Source: JADGRB01 sp036267635
GTDB lineage: Bacteria; Myxococcota_A; Polyangia; Fen-1088
Direction: 5' to 3'
Length of the DNA: 64,000 nucleotides
NCBI GenBank assembly: GCA_036267635.1
Contig: DATAVR010000143.1
Coordinates: 1 to 64,000 of the forward strand
Position numbers and translations under genes: made by a program. The number at the start of each line of letters is the position of its first letter. Position 1 is the stretch's first letter. The notes beneath the pieces were generated by a model. That model searched no databases. It was not told where the DNA came from and saw only the letters and a program-made list of their open reading frames with translations. Shown here one piece after another: positions 18,114-26,275 of the stretch.

Positions 18114-19574
18114 ATGGCTGAACCCGCCACCAACGCCGCCCCTGAGAAAGCTCAGCCGCTCGCGACGGGTGGCGCGGGCCGGGCGACGATCCTGATCGTC
18201 GAGGACGACAGCGCCATGCGCGCGTTTCTGCGAGAGGTCCTCGAAGAGGACGGTTATACCGTCGAGGTGGCGACGGGCGGCCGCGCCGGCGTCGAGCGGG
18301 TGCGCCAGGGGGGCATCGACCTGGTCGTGTCGGACGTCAAGATGCCCGACCTCGACGGGCTCGACATGCTGCGCGAGATCAAGGCGGTCACGCCCTCGCC
18401 GCACGTCATCACCATCACCGCGTTCGGATCGATCGACACCGCCATCCGCGCGGTCAAGCTGGGCGCCTTCGACTACATCACCAAGCCGTTCGACGTCGAT
18501 CAGCTGAACCTCTCGGTGCAGAAGGCGCTGGCCGAGCGGGCGCTGCGCTCCGAGGTGGCGCGGCTGCGCGACGAGGTCCAGAAGAGCTATCGTTGGGGGA
18601 ACATCATCGGGCGCTCGGCGCCGATGCAGGAGATGTTCGGGGTCATCCGGCGCCTCTCGGGCTCGTCGATCTCGGTGCTCATCACCGGCGCCTCCGGGAC
18701 AGGCAAGGAGCTGGTGGCCAAGGCGATCCACTACAACAGCCCGCGGCGCGAGCGGCCCTTCGTGCCGATCAACTGCGCGGCGATCCCCGATGCCCTCCTC
18801 GAGAGCGAGCTGTTCGGCTACAAGCGCGGCGCCTTCACCGACGCGCGTGGCGATCGGGCCGGCATGTTCGTCGAGGCCGATGGCGGGACGATCTTCCTCG
18901 ACGAGATCGCCGAGCTGTCGCCGGCGCTGCAGGCCAAGCTTTTGCGCGTGCTGCAGGAGGGGGAGCTTCGCCCGCTCGGCGCGGCGCGCAGCGAGAAGAT
19001 CGACGTGCGGGTGGTCGCCGCCACCAACAAGGAGCTGGAAACGCGGCTCGGCAACGGGACCTTCCGGGAGGATCTCTACTACCGGCTGAACGGCGTCCAC
19101 ATTCACCTGCCGGCGCTGCGCGATCGGCCGGAAGACATCCTCGACCTCGCCGAGCACTTCCTGGCGCGCAACGCCGCCAAGGCCAAGAAAGAGGTCCGGG
19201 GATTTCACGAGACGGCGCGGAAGGCGCTGCTCGCCTACGGCTGGCCCGGCAACGTGCGCGAGCTGGAAAACGTCGTCGAGCGCGCCGTCGCGCTGACCGA
19301 GAGCGTGCTGGTCCAATCGGAGGACCTGCCGGCGATCGTTCGCGAGCGCCGCGCCACCAGCGAGGACGACCTCGGCATCGCGGTGGCGCGAGGGCTGACG
19401 CTCGACGAGCTCGAGCGCGAATACATCAAGCGGGTGTTGGCGGCCGAGGGGGGAAACAAGACGCGCGCGGCGCAACGGCTGGGGCTCGACCGCAAGACGC
19501 TCTACCGTAAGCTGGAAGAATACTCCGCCGGCGGCGCGCCGCCCGGCGACGCGGAAGGCGGGACATCGCGATGA
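18114..19574 (+). CDS. NtrC-type sigma54 response regulator
   Basis: 486 residues. Receiver domain ~24-140 (phospho-acceptor Asp near 74 in VVSDVKMPDLDG, Lys near 124 in ITKPF). AAA+ domain ~165-390: Walker A GASGTGKE, loop SELFGYKRGAFTDA, Walker B GGTIFLDEIAEL, arginine-finger segment FREDLYYRLN, and NCAAIP. C-terminal Fis-type helix-turn-helix ending RAAQRLGLDRKTLYRKLEE. The sigma54 contact motif is GAFTDA rather than GAFTGA, a variant also found in working members. The ATG at 18114 starts the clear domain; it is co-transcribed with the kinase upstream. Confidence 0.95.
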   Translation: MAEPATNAAPEKAQPLATGGAGRATILIVEDDSAMRAFLREVLEEDGYTVEVATGGRAGVERVRQGGIDLVVSDVKMPDLDGLDMLREIKAVTPSPHVITITAFGSIDTAIRAVKLGAFDYITKPFDVDQLNLSVQKALAERALRSEVARLRDEVQKSYRWGNIIGRSAPMQEMFGVIRRLSGSSISVLITGASGTGKELVAKAIHYNSPRRERPFVPINCAAIPDALLESELFGYKRGAFTDARGDRAGMFVEADGGTIFLDEIAELSPALQAKLLRVLQEGELRPLGAARSEKIDVRVVAATNKELETRLGNGTFREDLYYRLNGVHIHLPALRDRPEDILDLAEHFLARNAAKAKKEVRGFHETARKALLAYGWPGNVRELENVVERAVALTESVLVQSEDLPAIVRERRATSEDDLGIAVARGLTLDELEREYIKRVLAAEGGNKTRAAQRLGLDRKTLYRKLEEYSAGGAPPGDAEGGTSR

Positions 19575-20248
19575 GAGACGGAGCTTCGCCGGTCAGCTTG
19601 GAGGCCCTCGCCGAGACGGGGGGCGATCTGCTGCGCGCGCCGGCCTCGGGGCACCCCTGCGTTCACTGGCGTCTGCGGGTGGTCGAGCACCTGACGGCGC
19701 GCACCGAGCTGGTGCACGATCTCGCCTCGCCCGAGCCGTTCGAGCTGGCCTGGGGCGGCGCGGCCGAGGCGGGACGCCCGCCGGCGCGCATCCGCCTCGA
19801 TCCGGAGACGGCGCGCATCGAGGCCACGCCGATCCTGCACCGCGCGGGGACACCCGGCGCGGTGGCCGTGGCGCGCGCGTTCGGCTTTCGCGGCGCGGTC
19901 ACCGTCGAGGAGGTGATCATTCGTGCGGGCGAAACTGTCACCGCCGACGGTCTCCTGCAGGATCTCAGCTTCGGCGCCGGCCCCTTCCGCGCGCCGGCGC
20001 AGGCGCTCGAGCTGTTCGAGGCGACGGTCCGGCTGCCCTCGCGGAGCCTGGCGCCGGCGGTGCTCATCCCCTGGGCCTTCGGAACCGCAGCCGCCCTGCT
20101 CGGCGGCATGGGCCTCGGCACCTGGGCGGCCTGGCGGTATCACCTGGCCCACCTTCCGCAAGGGACCAGCGCCTGGCACGTCGGGGCGCTGCCGCCGTCG
20201 CCCGCGCAGATGTCGCCGGCCGAGTTTCCGCGCCGGCGATTCCCTTAG
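19571..20248 (+). CDS. Membrane protein of unknown function, GIDE-like N-terminal segment
   Basis: 225 residues, overlapping the regulator stop codon by 4 bp (ATGA). Residues ~18-150 are beta-rich. The opening LLRAPASGHPCVHWRLRVVE followed by an F-x-L strand and RIRLDPETARI recalls the GIDE domain of bacterial homologues of MULAN/MAPL proteins; this resemblance is weak and by eye. A hydrophobic segment at ~178-202 (VLIPWAFGTAAALLGGMGLG) probably crosses the membrane, leaving a short Pro-rich C-terminal tail. It should act with the two-component pair, perhaps as accessory or target. Confidence 0.7.
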   Translation: MRDGASPVSLEALAETGGDLLRAPASGHPCVHWRLRVVEHLTARTELVHDLASPEPFELAWGGAAEAGRPPARIRLDPETARIEATPILHRAGTPGAVAVARAFGFRGAVTVEEVIIRAGETVTADGLLQDLSFGAGPFRAPAQALELFEATVRLPSRSLAPAVLIPWAFGTAAALLGGMGLGTWAAWRYHLAHLPQGTSAWHVGALPPSPAQMSPAEFPRRRFP

Positions 20249-20285
20249 CGCCCGACACCAGCGCCCGACCTCAGCGGTCGATGTC

Positions 20286-20834
20286 TTACTTCGCCGCGGG
20301 CGAAGCCGGCATCGGCGGAGGCAACGCGACGGGTGAAGCCGGCTGCGCCGCGAGCGGACGGCAGTCCTGGCTGTAGCGCTGCGCGAGTGCCGTCGCGTCG
20401 GCGTCCCCCTGGACCAGCGTCATGTATTCGCCGAACGCCTTCTTGGCCTCGTCGCAGCGCCCCGCGGCGGACAGCGTGTGGGCCCGGCCGAAAACAGCGA
20501 TCGACCGCCCCCAGCGATCGACAGGGGAGAAGTGCTGCTCAGCCGCGACCAGAGCCGCCAGGGCTCCGTCGATCTCGCCCATCTGCGCCAGCGCCATCCC
20601 CTTGTCGTAGTAGGGCCAGGGATCTTTCGAATTGGCCCGGATCGCCTGGTCCGCCAGCTTGACCGAATACTGCGGATTGCCGCTCATCGCGGCGGTCGCG
20701 GATCGGCTGGCGAGCTCCGTCGACGCCGGCGTCGAAGGCTCGACCCTCACGTTCTCCGGCGGCTTCACCTCGTCCGCGCGCGCCGCGCCTCCGAGCGTCA
20801 ACAACCCCAACGCCACAATATTCATCCACCTCAT
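20286..20834 (-). CDS. Exported TPR-like protein
   Basis: 182 residues. A short signal peptide (MNIVALGLLTLGGAARADE) is followed by two to three TPR-like helix pairs (QYSVKLADQAIRANSKDPWPYYDKGMALAQ split over ~55-85, then GALAALVAAEQHF and CDEAKKAFGEYMTL). The C-terminal tail is Pro/Ala-rich. Probably periplasmic; no specific function. It is convergent with the membrane protein gene upstream in coordinates. Confidence 0.75.
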   Translation of the reverse strand: MRWMNIVALGLLTLGGAARADEVKPPENVRVEPSTPASTELASRSATAAMSGNPQYSVKLADQAIRANSKDPWPYYDKGMALAQMGEIDGALAALVAAEQHFSPVDRWGRSIAVFGRAHTLSAAGRCDEAKKAFGEYMTLVQGDADATALAQRYSQDCRPLAAQPASPVALPPPMPASPAAK

Positions 20835-20859
20835 GCTCGCCTCCTGGTCCGCAACCTAA

Positions 20860-20875
20860 GCATCGCCCGCGATGC
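20860..20875. other. Short hairpin downstream of maiA
   Basis: GCATCG-CCCG-CGATGC forms a 6-bp stem and 4-nt loop in the 112-bp gap between the TPR gene start and the maiA stop. No T-run follows on the minus strand, so it is at best a weak or factor-dependent transcript end. Nothing else is seen in the gap. Confidence 0.3.
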
Positions 20876-20946
20876 CGGCCGCGGGAAGGCGCGGCTCAGC
20901 CGGCGCCTGCTCTGTTCGAATGTCTGAGGCGCCGACACCGCGACGG

Positions 20947-21606
20947 TCACGCCTTCGAGGCGGGGGCGTCCGGCTGAACGTCGGGGTGCGCGGCCGCGAA
21001 CGCCGGCAGCGCCGCGCAGGCTGCCTCGATCCGCAGCAACGTGGGGAACGGGCCGAGGTCGACGTCGTACCGGCGCCCCGCATAGAGCTGCGGGAGCAGA
21101 TAGAGATCGGCGAGCGTCGGGGCGTCGCCGACCAGGCAGCGACCCGCCGTCTCGCCGGCGATCGCTTCGAGCGCGCCCAGCCCGCGCGCGATGTGCTGTC
21201 GCGCGAGCTCCTTCGGCTCGGCGAAGCCACCGTCGCGCAGGCGCTGTTGCAGCGCGAGGTTCTGCAGCGGCTGGATCCCCGCGTTCACCATCTCGCCGAG
21301 CTGGCGGGCACGCGCGCGCAGCCACGGCTCGGCAGGCAGCAACGGAGGCACCGGGAAACGCTCCTCGAGGTACTCGAGAATCGCCATCGACTGGGTGAGC
21401 GTGCGCGGCCGAGCGGACCCCTCGTCGATCACCAGGACCGGCACCTGGCCGAGCGGGTTGAGCGCGCGAAAATCCGGGGCATGCTGCCCGCCGCCCTCGC
21501 CCGCCACCAGGTTGACCGCGCGCCGCTCGACGGAGATCCCCTTGAGATTGAGGGCGATCCGCACGCGCCAGGCCGAGCTCGATCGCCAGTAGTCGTAGAA
21601 GATCAA
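20947..21606 (-). CDS. maiA: Maleylacetoacetate isomerase (zeta-class GST)
   Basis: 219 residues. The N-terminal thioredoxin-like domain has YWRSSSAWRVRIALNLKG with the zeta-class SS(S/C)-type glutathione site, LNPLGQVPVL and TQSMAILEYLEE. The helical C-terminal domain has LVGDAPTLADLYLLPQL. It isomerises maleylacetoacetate to fumarylacetoacetate in tyrosine catabolism. The likely start is the TTG at 21606, which overlaps the fah stop (TTGA) and has GGTGAGCGG just before it. The pairing with fah strongly supports the role. Confidence 0.93.
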   Translation of the reverse strand: MIFYDYWRSSSAWRVRIALNLKGISVERRAVNLVAGEGGGQHAPDFRALNPLGQVPVLVIDEGSARPRTLTQSMAILEYLEERFPVPPLLPAEPWLRARARQLGEMVNAGIQPLQNLALQQRLRDGGFAEPKELARQHIARGLGALEAIAGETAGRCLVGDAPTLADLYLLPQLYAGRRYDVDLGPFPTLLRIEAACAALPAFAAAHPDVQPDAPASKA

Positions 21607-22595
21607 CCGCTCACCACGCGCTGGGCGATGCGGCCGAAGAGGTCGCGCCCAGCGGCGTCGCGCATCTCGATCGCGACGGCGTCGCCGGCGGCCAGGAACG
21701 GCGACACCGGGGCGCCGGTGGCGAGGGTCTCGCGCGCGCGGAGCTCGGCGAGGCAGGAAAAGCCGCGGGACGGGTCGGCGTTGGAGACCGTGCCGCTCCC
21801 GAGGATGGTCCCCGCGCAGAGCGCCCGGGTGTGCGCGGCGTGGGCGATGAGATCGAAGAACGAAAAGTGCATCTCCGCGCCGGCGTGGGGATCGCCGACG
21901 AGGTGCGCGGCGGCGCCCGCGCGCTTGAGCGTGGTGCGGAGCGGCAGGTGAACCCGCCCTTCGTGCCAGGCGCCGCCGAGCTCGTCGGGCGTCAGCGCGA
22001 ACGGCGAGAAGGCCGTCGACGGCTTCGACTGGAAGAACCCGAACCCCTTGGCCAGCTCGCCAGGCACGAGGTTTCGCAAGGTGACGTCGTTGGCCAGCAC
22101 GACGAGCCGAACGTGGGCGGCCGCCGCGGCGACGGTCGTGCCGCGCGGCACGTCGTCCAGGATCACCGCCACCTCGCTCTCGAAGTCGAGGCCCCATTCG
22201 GGATCGGTGAGCAGGAGGTCGTCGCGCGGACCGAGCAGCACGCCCGAGCCGCCCTGATAGACGAGCGGATCGGCCTCCAGCGTCGGCGGGGCGGTCGCGC
22301 CGCGCGCCTTGCGCACCAGCCGGACGTGGTTCAGGAAGGCCGAGCCGTCGATCCATTCGTAAGCCCGCGGCAAGGGCGGACCGAGGCGCGCCTCGTCGAA
22401 CCGCTCACCGGTGATCGCGCCGGCGTCGAGCCGCGCCGCCAGCGCCGCCAGCGCCGGCGCGGCCCGCGGCCAGTCGTCGAGCGCGGCCTGCAGCGTCGGC
22501 ACCACCTCCGCCGCGCGGGCGCCGCTGCGGCCGTCGCGCGCGACCACCAGCAGCGCGCCATCACGCGTCCCGTCGCGCAGCGTCGCCAGCCTCAC
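21603..22595 (-). CDS. fah: Fumarylacetoacetate hydrolase family protein
   Basis: 330 residues. The FAH fold shows YQGGSGVLLGPRDDLLL, then DFESEVAVILDD with acidic metal ligands, LVVLANDVTLRNL, FFQSKPSTAFSPFA, and ALCAGTILGSGTVSN near the C terminus. It cleaves fumarylacetoacetate to fumarate and acetoacetate, the last step of tyrosine/homogentisate degradation. maiA follows with a 4-bp overlap. The start is taken as the GTG at 22595; the gene is divergent from pheA with a 27-bp gap, so the promoters must overlap. hppD and hmgA are not present. Confidence 0.92.
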   Translation of the reverse strand: MRLATLRDGTRDGALLVVARDGRSGARAAEVVPTLQAALDDWPRAAPALAALAARLDAGAITGERFDEARLGPPLPRAYEWIDGSAFLNHVRLVRKARGATAPPTLEADPLVYQGGSGVLLGPRDDLLLTDPEWGLDFESEVAVILDDVPRGTTVAAAAAHVRLVVLANDVTLRNLVPGELAKGFGFFQSKPSTAFSPFALTPDELGGAWHEGRVHLPLRTTLKRAGAAAHLVGDPHAGAEMHFSFFDLIAHAAHTRALCAGTILGSGTVSNADPSRGFSCLAELRARETLATGAPVSPFLAAGDAVAIEMRDAAGRDLFGRIAQRVVSG

Positions 22596-22622
22596 GCATC
22601 GAGTGTAGTAAGCTCCCGCGCA

Positions 22623-23738
22623 ATGGCCAAGGACCCCCCGGTCGATCCCGACAAGCTGAAACAGGAGCTGGCCGAGCTGCGGACCAAGATCGACGCCGCC
22701 GACGACGAGATCCTGCGCCTCCTCAACCAGCGCGCCGAGCACGTCCGCCGGGTGGCCGACCTCAAGAGCGCCATCTCGGTCCCCTTCTACGTCCCCTCGC
22801 GCGAGCGGCAGATCGCCGAGCGCCTGACCGCCTCCAACCCCGGCCCTTTCCCCAGCGAGTCGATCCGCTCGGTGTTTCAGGAGATCTTCAGCGCCTGTCT
22901 GACGCTGGAGAAGCGGGTGCGCGTCGCCTACCTCGGCCCCGAGGGGACCTTCTCGGACATCGCGGTCAAAAAGCAGTTCGGCCTCTCGGCGCGCTCGGTC
23001 CCGATGGGGACCATCCCCGCCGTGTTCGAGGAGGTCGAGCGCGGCAACGCCGATTACGGCGTCGTTCCCGTCGAGAACACCACGGAGGGGATGATCACCC
23101 ACACCCTCGACACCTTCCTCGACAGCGATCTCAAGGTCTGCGCCGAGATCGCCCTCGAGGTGAACATGTGCCTGCTCGCCCGCCCCGACGCGGCGTTCGC
23201 GCAGATCGAGCGCGTCTACTCCATCCCGGTGGCGCTCGCCCAGGTTCGGCGCTGGCTGGGGACCAACCTCCCCGCCGCCACGCTGGTCGAAGCGCGCTCC
23301 ACCGCCGAGGCGGCGCGCCTGGCGCGTGACGACGCCCGCGGCGCCGCCGTCGGCTCCGAGCTGGCGGCCAAGCTCAACGATCTGGTGGTCCTGCGCCGCA
23401 AGATCGAAGACCTGGCGCACAACATGACGCGCTTCCTAGTGCTCGGGCGCGACCAGGCCGAGCCGACCGGCCGCGACAAGACCTCGCTGCTGCTGGTGAC
23501 CCGCGACGAGGCGGGGATCCTCTACCGGGTGCTGGGCGCGTTCGCCGAGCGCGGGCTCAACATGACCAAGATCGAGAGCCGCCCCTCGCGCCGTCGCGCC
23601 TGGGAGTACGTCTTCTTCGTCGACATCGACGGGCACGAGCGCGACGCGCCGGTCGCCGCCGCCATCGCCGACGTCCGCCAGGCCTCCGAGACGGTCAAGG
23701 TGCTCGGCTCGTACCCGCGGGCCGACGCGCGCGCCTGA
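22623..23738 (+). CDS. pheA: Bifunctional chorismate mutase/prephenate dehydratase
   Basis: 371 residues. AroQ-type chorismate mutase at ~12-95 (LRTKIDAADDEILRLLNQR, KSAISVPFYVPSRE). Prephenate dehydratase ~98-275 (VAYLGPEGTFSDIAV, VPVENTTEGMI, and NMTRFLVLGR with the catalytic TRF). ACT domain ~285-365 with GLNMTKIESRPSR, the phenylalanine-binding ESRP site. It makes phenylpyruvate from chorismate under phenylalanine feedback. The ATG at 22623 fits the domain start. It stands back to back with the tyrosine-degradation pair. Confidence 0.96.
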   Translation: MAKDPPVDPDKLKQELAELRTKIDAADDEILRLLNQRAEHVRRVADLKSAISVPFYVPSRERQIAERLTASNPGPFPSESIRSVFQEIFSACLTLEKRVRVAYLGPEGTFSDIAVKKQFGLSARSVPMGTIPAVFEEVERGNADYGVVPVENTTEGMITHTLDTFLDSDLKVCAEIALEVNMCLLARPDAAFAQIERVYSIPVALAQVRRWLGTNLPAATLVEARSTAEAARLARDDARGAAVGSELAAKLNDLVVLRRKIEDLAHNMTRFLVLGRDQAEPTGRDKTSLLLVTRDEAGILYRVLGAFAERGLNMTKIESRPSRRRAWEYVFFVDIDGHERDAPVAAAIADVRQASETVKVLGSYPRADARA

Positions 23739-23851
23739 TCTGACACCTGGCTGAAGCTCGGCCGGCGAAAAATCATCGCGGGGCGCGTCGCAACAGGCGA
23801 AGTCCGCGCCCGTCCGCGGCTTCGGCGGCAATTCCGGCGATTCGTGAACGC

Positions 23852-23870
23852 TGTTGTGAATCTCACAACA
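23852..23870. promoter_or_regulatory. Perfect dyad TGTTGTGA-ATC-TCACAACA
   Basis: 8-bp arms with a 3-bp spacer, in an AT-richer patch 42 bp upstream of the degenerate NtrC-like gene. TGTGA/TCACA half sites recall CRP/FNR-family boxes, but the spacing (3 instead of 6) is wrong for them, so a different dimeric regulator is likely. Confidence 0.55.
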
Positions 23871-23911
23871 TGCGATTCGCTCAAGAGAGATTTCGGCGCG
23901 TCCGATGAACG

Positions 23912-25219
23912 GTGGAGATGCCGAAACAAATCCTCATCGTCGACGACGATCCCGCGCTCGGCGCGGAGCTCGCGCGGTTGGTGGGGAGCGTCGACGGCGA
24001 GACGGTGACCTGCGCCGGCGCGGCGGACGCCGTGGCGCGGCTGGCCGAGGGGGGGATCGACCTCTGCCTCGTCGACCTCGATCTTCCCGAGGCCGAAGGG
24101 ACGGCGGTGGTCTGGAAGGCACGCGCCTGCCGTCCGCCGGTCGCGACGGTGGCCCTGACGGCCCACGGGGCCGGAGCCGTCGAGGCGCTGCGGGCGGGAG
24201 CCGCCGAGATCGTGGCCAAGCCTTTCTGCCCGCTGCGGCTGACCGCGCTCCTGCGCCGCCTCACCGACGACGGCGACGGGCGCCGCGCCGCCGACGGCGC
24301 GGCGGTGGTCGGCAACCACCCCGGCATCCGCGAGGCGCTGGAGCGCGTCGACCGGATCGCCGGCAGCGACGTCCCGATCCTCCTGCGCGGCGAGACTGGA
24401 ACCGGCAAGGAGACCATCGCCCGGCTGGTGCACGCGGCCAGCCGTCGGCGCAACGGACCGTTCGTGACCGTCAACCTGGCGGCCATCCCCGAGCGGCTGG
24501 ACGGCGCCTCCGGCGACCGCGAACGACCGCGGGCCGGCTGGATGGCGGCCGCGCAAGGGGGGACGATCTTTCTGGAGGAGATCGACGAGCTGCCGCCGGC
24601 GGTCCAGCTCAAGTTGCTGCAGGCGCTGCGCGAGCGGACGGTGAGCTCGCCCGGCGGCCTGCCCGTGCCGCTCGACGCCCGAATCGTCGCCGCCACCCGC
24701 CACGACCTCTCCGAGCGGGTCGCGGCTGGACACTTCGACGGGGAGCTCTATGAGCTGTTGTCGACCGCGGCCATCGAGCTGCCGCCGCTGCGTGAACGGC
24801 GCGAGGACATCCCGGCGCTGGCCGAGCACTTCCGCCGACAGGTGAACGCGCGGGAAGGGCGGCGCGTCCCCGGGTTCGCCCTCGACGTGATGCGCCGGCT
24901 GTCGCAGCACGCCTGGCCCGGGAACGTACGGGAGCTGGAGTATCTGGTCGAAAGGCTGGTGGTCACCGCCGGCACGCGAATGGTGGTCATGAAGGACCTG
25001 CCGTCGCACCTGCGCATCCAGGTGATCGATTTCGAGCGCGCCACCCGCCGGCTGCCCGCGAACGGCGTCGACCTGCGCGTGCTCTTGACCGAGCTCGAGG
25101 AGCACTTCATCGCCGAGGCGCTGGAGCGGACCGGCGGCAACCGGAATCGCGCCGCCGAGCTCCTGGGGTTGAACCGCACCACGCTGGTCGAGAAGCTTCG
25201 CCGCCGCTACGTCGCTTAA
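23912..25219 (+). CDS. NtrC-like response regulator lacking the sigma54-contact loop
   Basis: 435 residues. Receiver domain ~6-115 with DDD at 11-13, Asp55 in LCLVDLDLP and Lys103. AAA+ region: Walker A GETGTGKE at ~160-167 and Walker B GGTIFLEEIDELP at ~216-228. Between NLAAIPE and Walker B only ~21 residues remain; the ESELFGxxxGAFTGA segment is gone. The arginine-finger stretch usually reading FREDLYYRLN is HFDGELYELLS. C-terminal Fis-type helix-turn-helix (NRNRAAELLGLNRTTLVEKL) is intact. It therefore should bind DNA but probably cannot open sigma54 promoters. A GTG start at 23912 or ATG at 23918 is possible. The sigma-factor gene follows. Confidence 0.9.
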   Translation: MEMPKQILIVDDDPALGAELARLVGSVDGETVTCAGAADAVARLAEGGIDLCLVDLDLPEAEGTAVVWKARACRPPVATVALTAHGAGAVEALRAGAAEIVAKPFCPLRLTALLRRLTDDGDGRRAADGAAVVGNHPGIREALERVDRIAGSDVPILLRGETGTGKETIARLVHAASRRRNGPFVTVNLAAIPERLDGASGDRERPRAGWMAAAQGGTIFLEEIDELPPAVQLKLLQALRERTVSSPGGLPVPLDARIVAATRHDLSERVAAGHFDGELYELLSTAAIELPPLRERREDIPALAEHFRRQVNAREGRRVPGFALDVMRRLSQHAWPGNVRELEYLVERLVVTAGTRMVVMKDLPSHLRIQVIDFERATRRLPANGVDLRVLLTELEEHFIAEALERTGGNRNRAAELLGLNRTTLVEKLRRRYVA

Positions 25220-25299
25220 CGAAAGAAAAAACGTACATCTCCGTCGGTGAGTGCCCAGCTCGCTCACCCACGCCGGCCACCGTTCACGTCGGGATGTTG

Positions 25300-25355
25300 G
25301 AGACCGTCACCCGGTTGACGGCGCCACAACCACGAGACCGCCAATCGGTTGACGG
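25300..25355. promoter_or_regulatory. Two 22-bp direct repeats upstream of the sigma-factor gene
   Basis: GAGACCG-N5-CGGTTGACGG occurs at 25300-25321 and 25334-25355 (period 34 bp, fixed parts identical). They lie 89-144 bp before the sigma-factor ATG in a 224-bp gap. They could be binding sites for the preceding degenerate NtrC-like protein, or tandem -35 elements (TTGACG). A GG-N10-GC sigma54-like pattern also occurs at 25417-25430 but is weak. Confidence 0.45.
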
Positions 25356-25443
25356 TCGAGGCCCGGCGCCGCCTCGAAGTCCGCGCGGCGCGCGGATCCT
25401 GACACGCCATGAACGTGGCATGCGGTGTGCTCAAGCTGTCGGC

Positions 25444-26211
25444 ATGCCCACCTCGACCAAGCGCAAAGTCGCGACCAAGACCTCCTCGAAGAAGTCGGCC
25501 AAGAAGGACCTCATGGCCCGCCGCAACGAGTATGCGGCGAAGTTTTTTCCCTACATCGAGAAGGTGGCGCGGCGGCTGGCCCGCCGGCTCCCCGCGCACG
25601 TCGAGATCGACGACCTGATCTCGTCGGGCGTCATCGGCCTGATGGAGGCCGCCGAACGGTTCGATCCGAGCCGGGTCGATCGCTTCGAGGCGTTCGCCGA
25701 GTTCCGGATCCGCGGCGCGATGCTGGACGATCTCCGCTCGCGCGACACGCTCTCGCGCGACATGCGCCGGCTCTCCAACGAGCTGCGCGACGCCACCCGC
25801 CGCCTGGAGGCGCAGCTCGGGCGCACCCCGGATCACGAGGAGATCGCCAAGCGTCTCGGCGTCGGTGTCGAGGAGCTGTACGCCCGCCAGCAGAAGCTCT
25901 CCGGCTCGTCGGTGGTCGGCATCGACGACGCGGGCCCCGATCTCCTCGAGCGGACCGGCGACGCCTCGGCCGACGATCCGTTCGAGATCGCCTCGCGTCG
26001 CGAGATGCTCGACCGCCTGGTCTCGGGCATCGGCGGCCTCCCCGAGAAGATGCAGCAGGTGCTGTCGCTCTACTACTGCGACAACCTGAACCTCAAGGAG
26101 ATCGGCTCGGTCCTCGGCGTGACCGAGTCGCGGGTCTGCCAGATTCACGGTGAGGCGACCCGCCGCCTGCGCGACCAGCTGGGGGAGCTGGCGGCCGAAG
26201 CGGCCGCCTAA
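25444..26211 (+). CDS. FliA/WhiG-type (sigma28) RNA polymerase sigma factor
   Basis: 255 residues with a Lys/Ser/Thr-rich N-terminal tail of ~25. Region 2: FFPYIEKVARRLARRLPAHV, DDLISSGVIGLMEAAERFDP and FAEFRIRGAMLDDLRSRD, the typical FliA/WhiG wording. Region 3: RRLSNELRDATRRLEAQLGR. Region 4: LPEKMQQVLSLYYCDNLNLKEIG split with VTESRVCQIHGEATRRLRDQL. In flagellated bacteria FliA reads late flagellar genes; none are here, so another regulon is likely. A FlgM-like gene follows 99 bp downstream. The ATG at 25444 is the natural domain start; the ribosome site is weak. Confidence 0.93.
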   Translation: MPTSTKRKVATKTSSKKSAKKDLMARRNEYAAKFFPYIEKVARRLARRLPAHVEIDDLISSGVIGLMEAAERFDPSRVDRFEAFAEFRIRGAMLDDLRSRDTLSRDMRRLSNELRDATRRLEAQLGRTPDHEEIAKRLGVGVEELYARQQKLSGSSVVGIDDAGPDLLERTGDASADDPFEIASRREMLDRLVSGIGGLPEKMQQVLSLYYCDNLNLKEIGSVLGVTESRVCQIHGEATRRLRDQLGELAAEAAA

Positions 26212-26214
26212 CTG

Positions 26215-26250
26215 CCCGAGATCCACGGCCTTTCGAGGCCGTCACTCGGG
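26215..26250. terminator. Two-part hairpin between the sigma factor and flgM-like genes
   Basis: Inner stem ACGGCC-TTTCGA-GGCCGT (26225-26242) is extended by an outer stem CCCGAG/CTCGGG (26215-26220 with 26245-26250). The U-run (CTCTTTTTTCCC, 26264-26275) begins 14 bases downstream, too far for a textbook terminator. It may attenuate or end the sigma-factor transcript. Confidence 0.45.
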
Positions 26251-26275
26251 TCGATGCCGTACGCTCTTTTTTCCC

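Noticed and set aside
23852..23870. CRP/FNR binding site
   Set aside because: The TGTGA and TCACA half sites are 3 bp apart instead of 6, so the classical dimer would not fit.
25417..25430. GG-N10-GC sigma54 promoter before the sigma-factor gene
   Set aside because: Only the GG/GC spacing fits; TTGC is replaced by GTGC and it would place the transcript start almost on the ATG. Mentioned only as a possibility.
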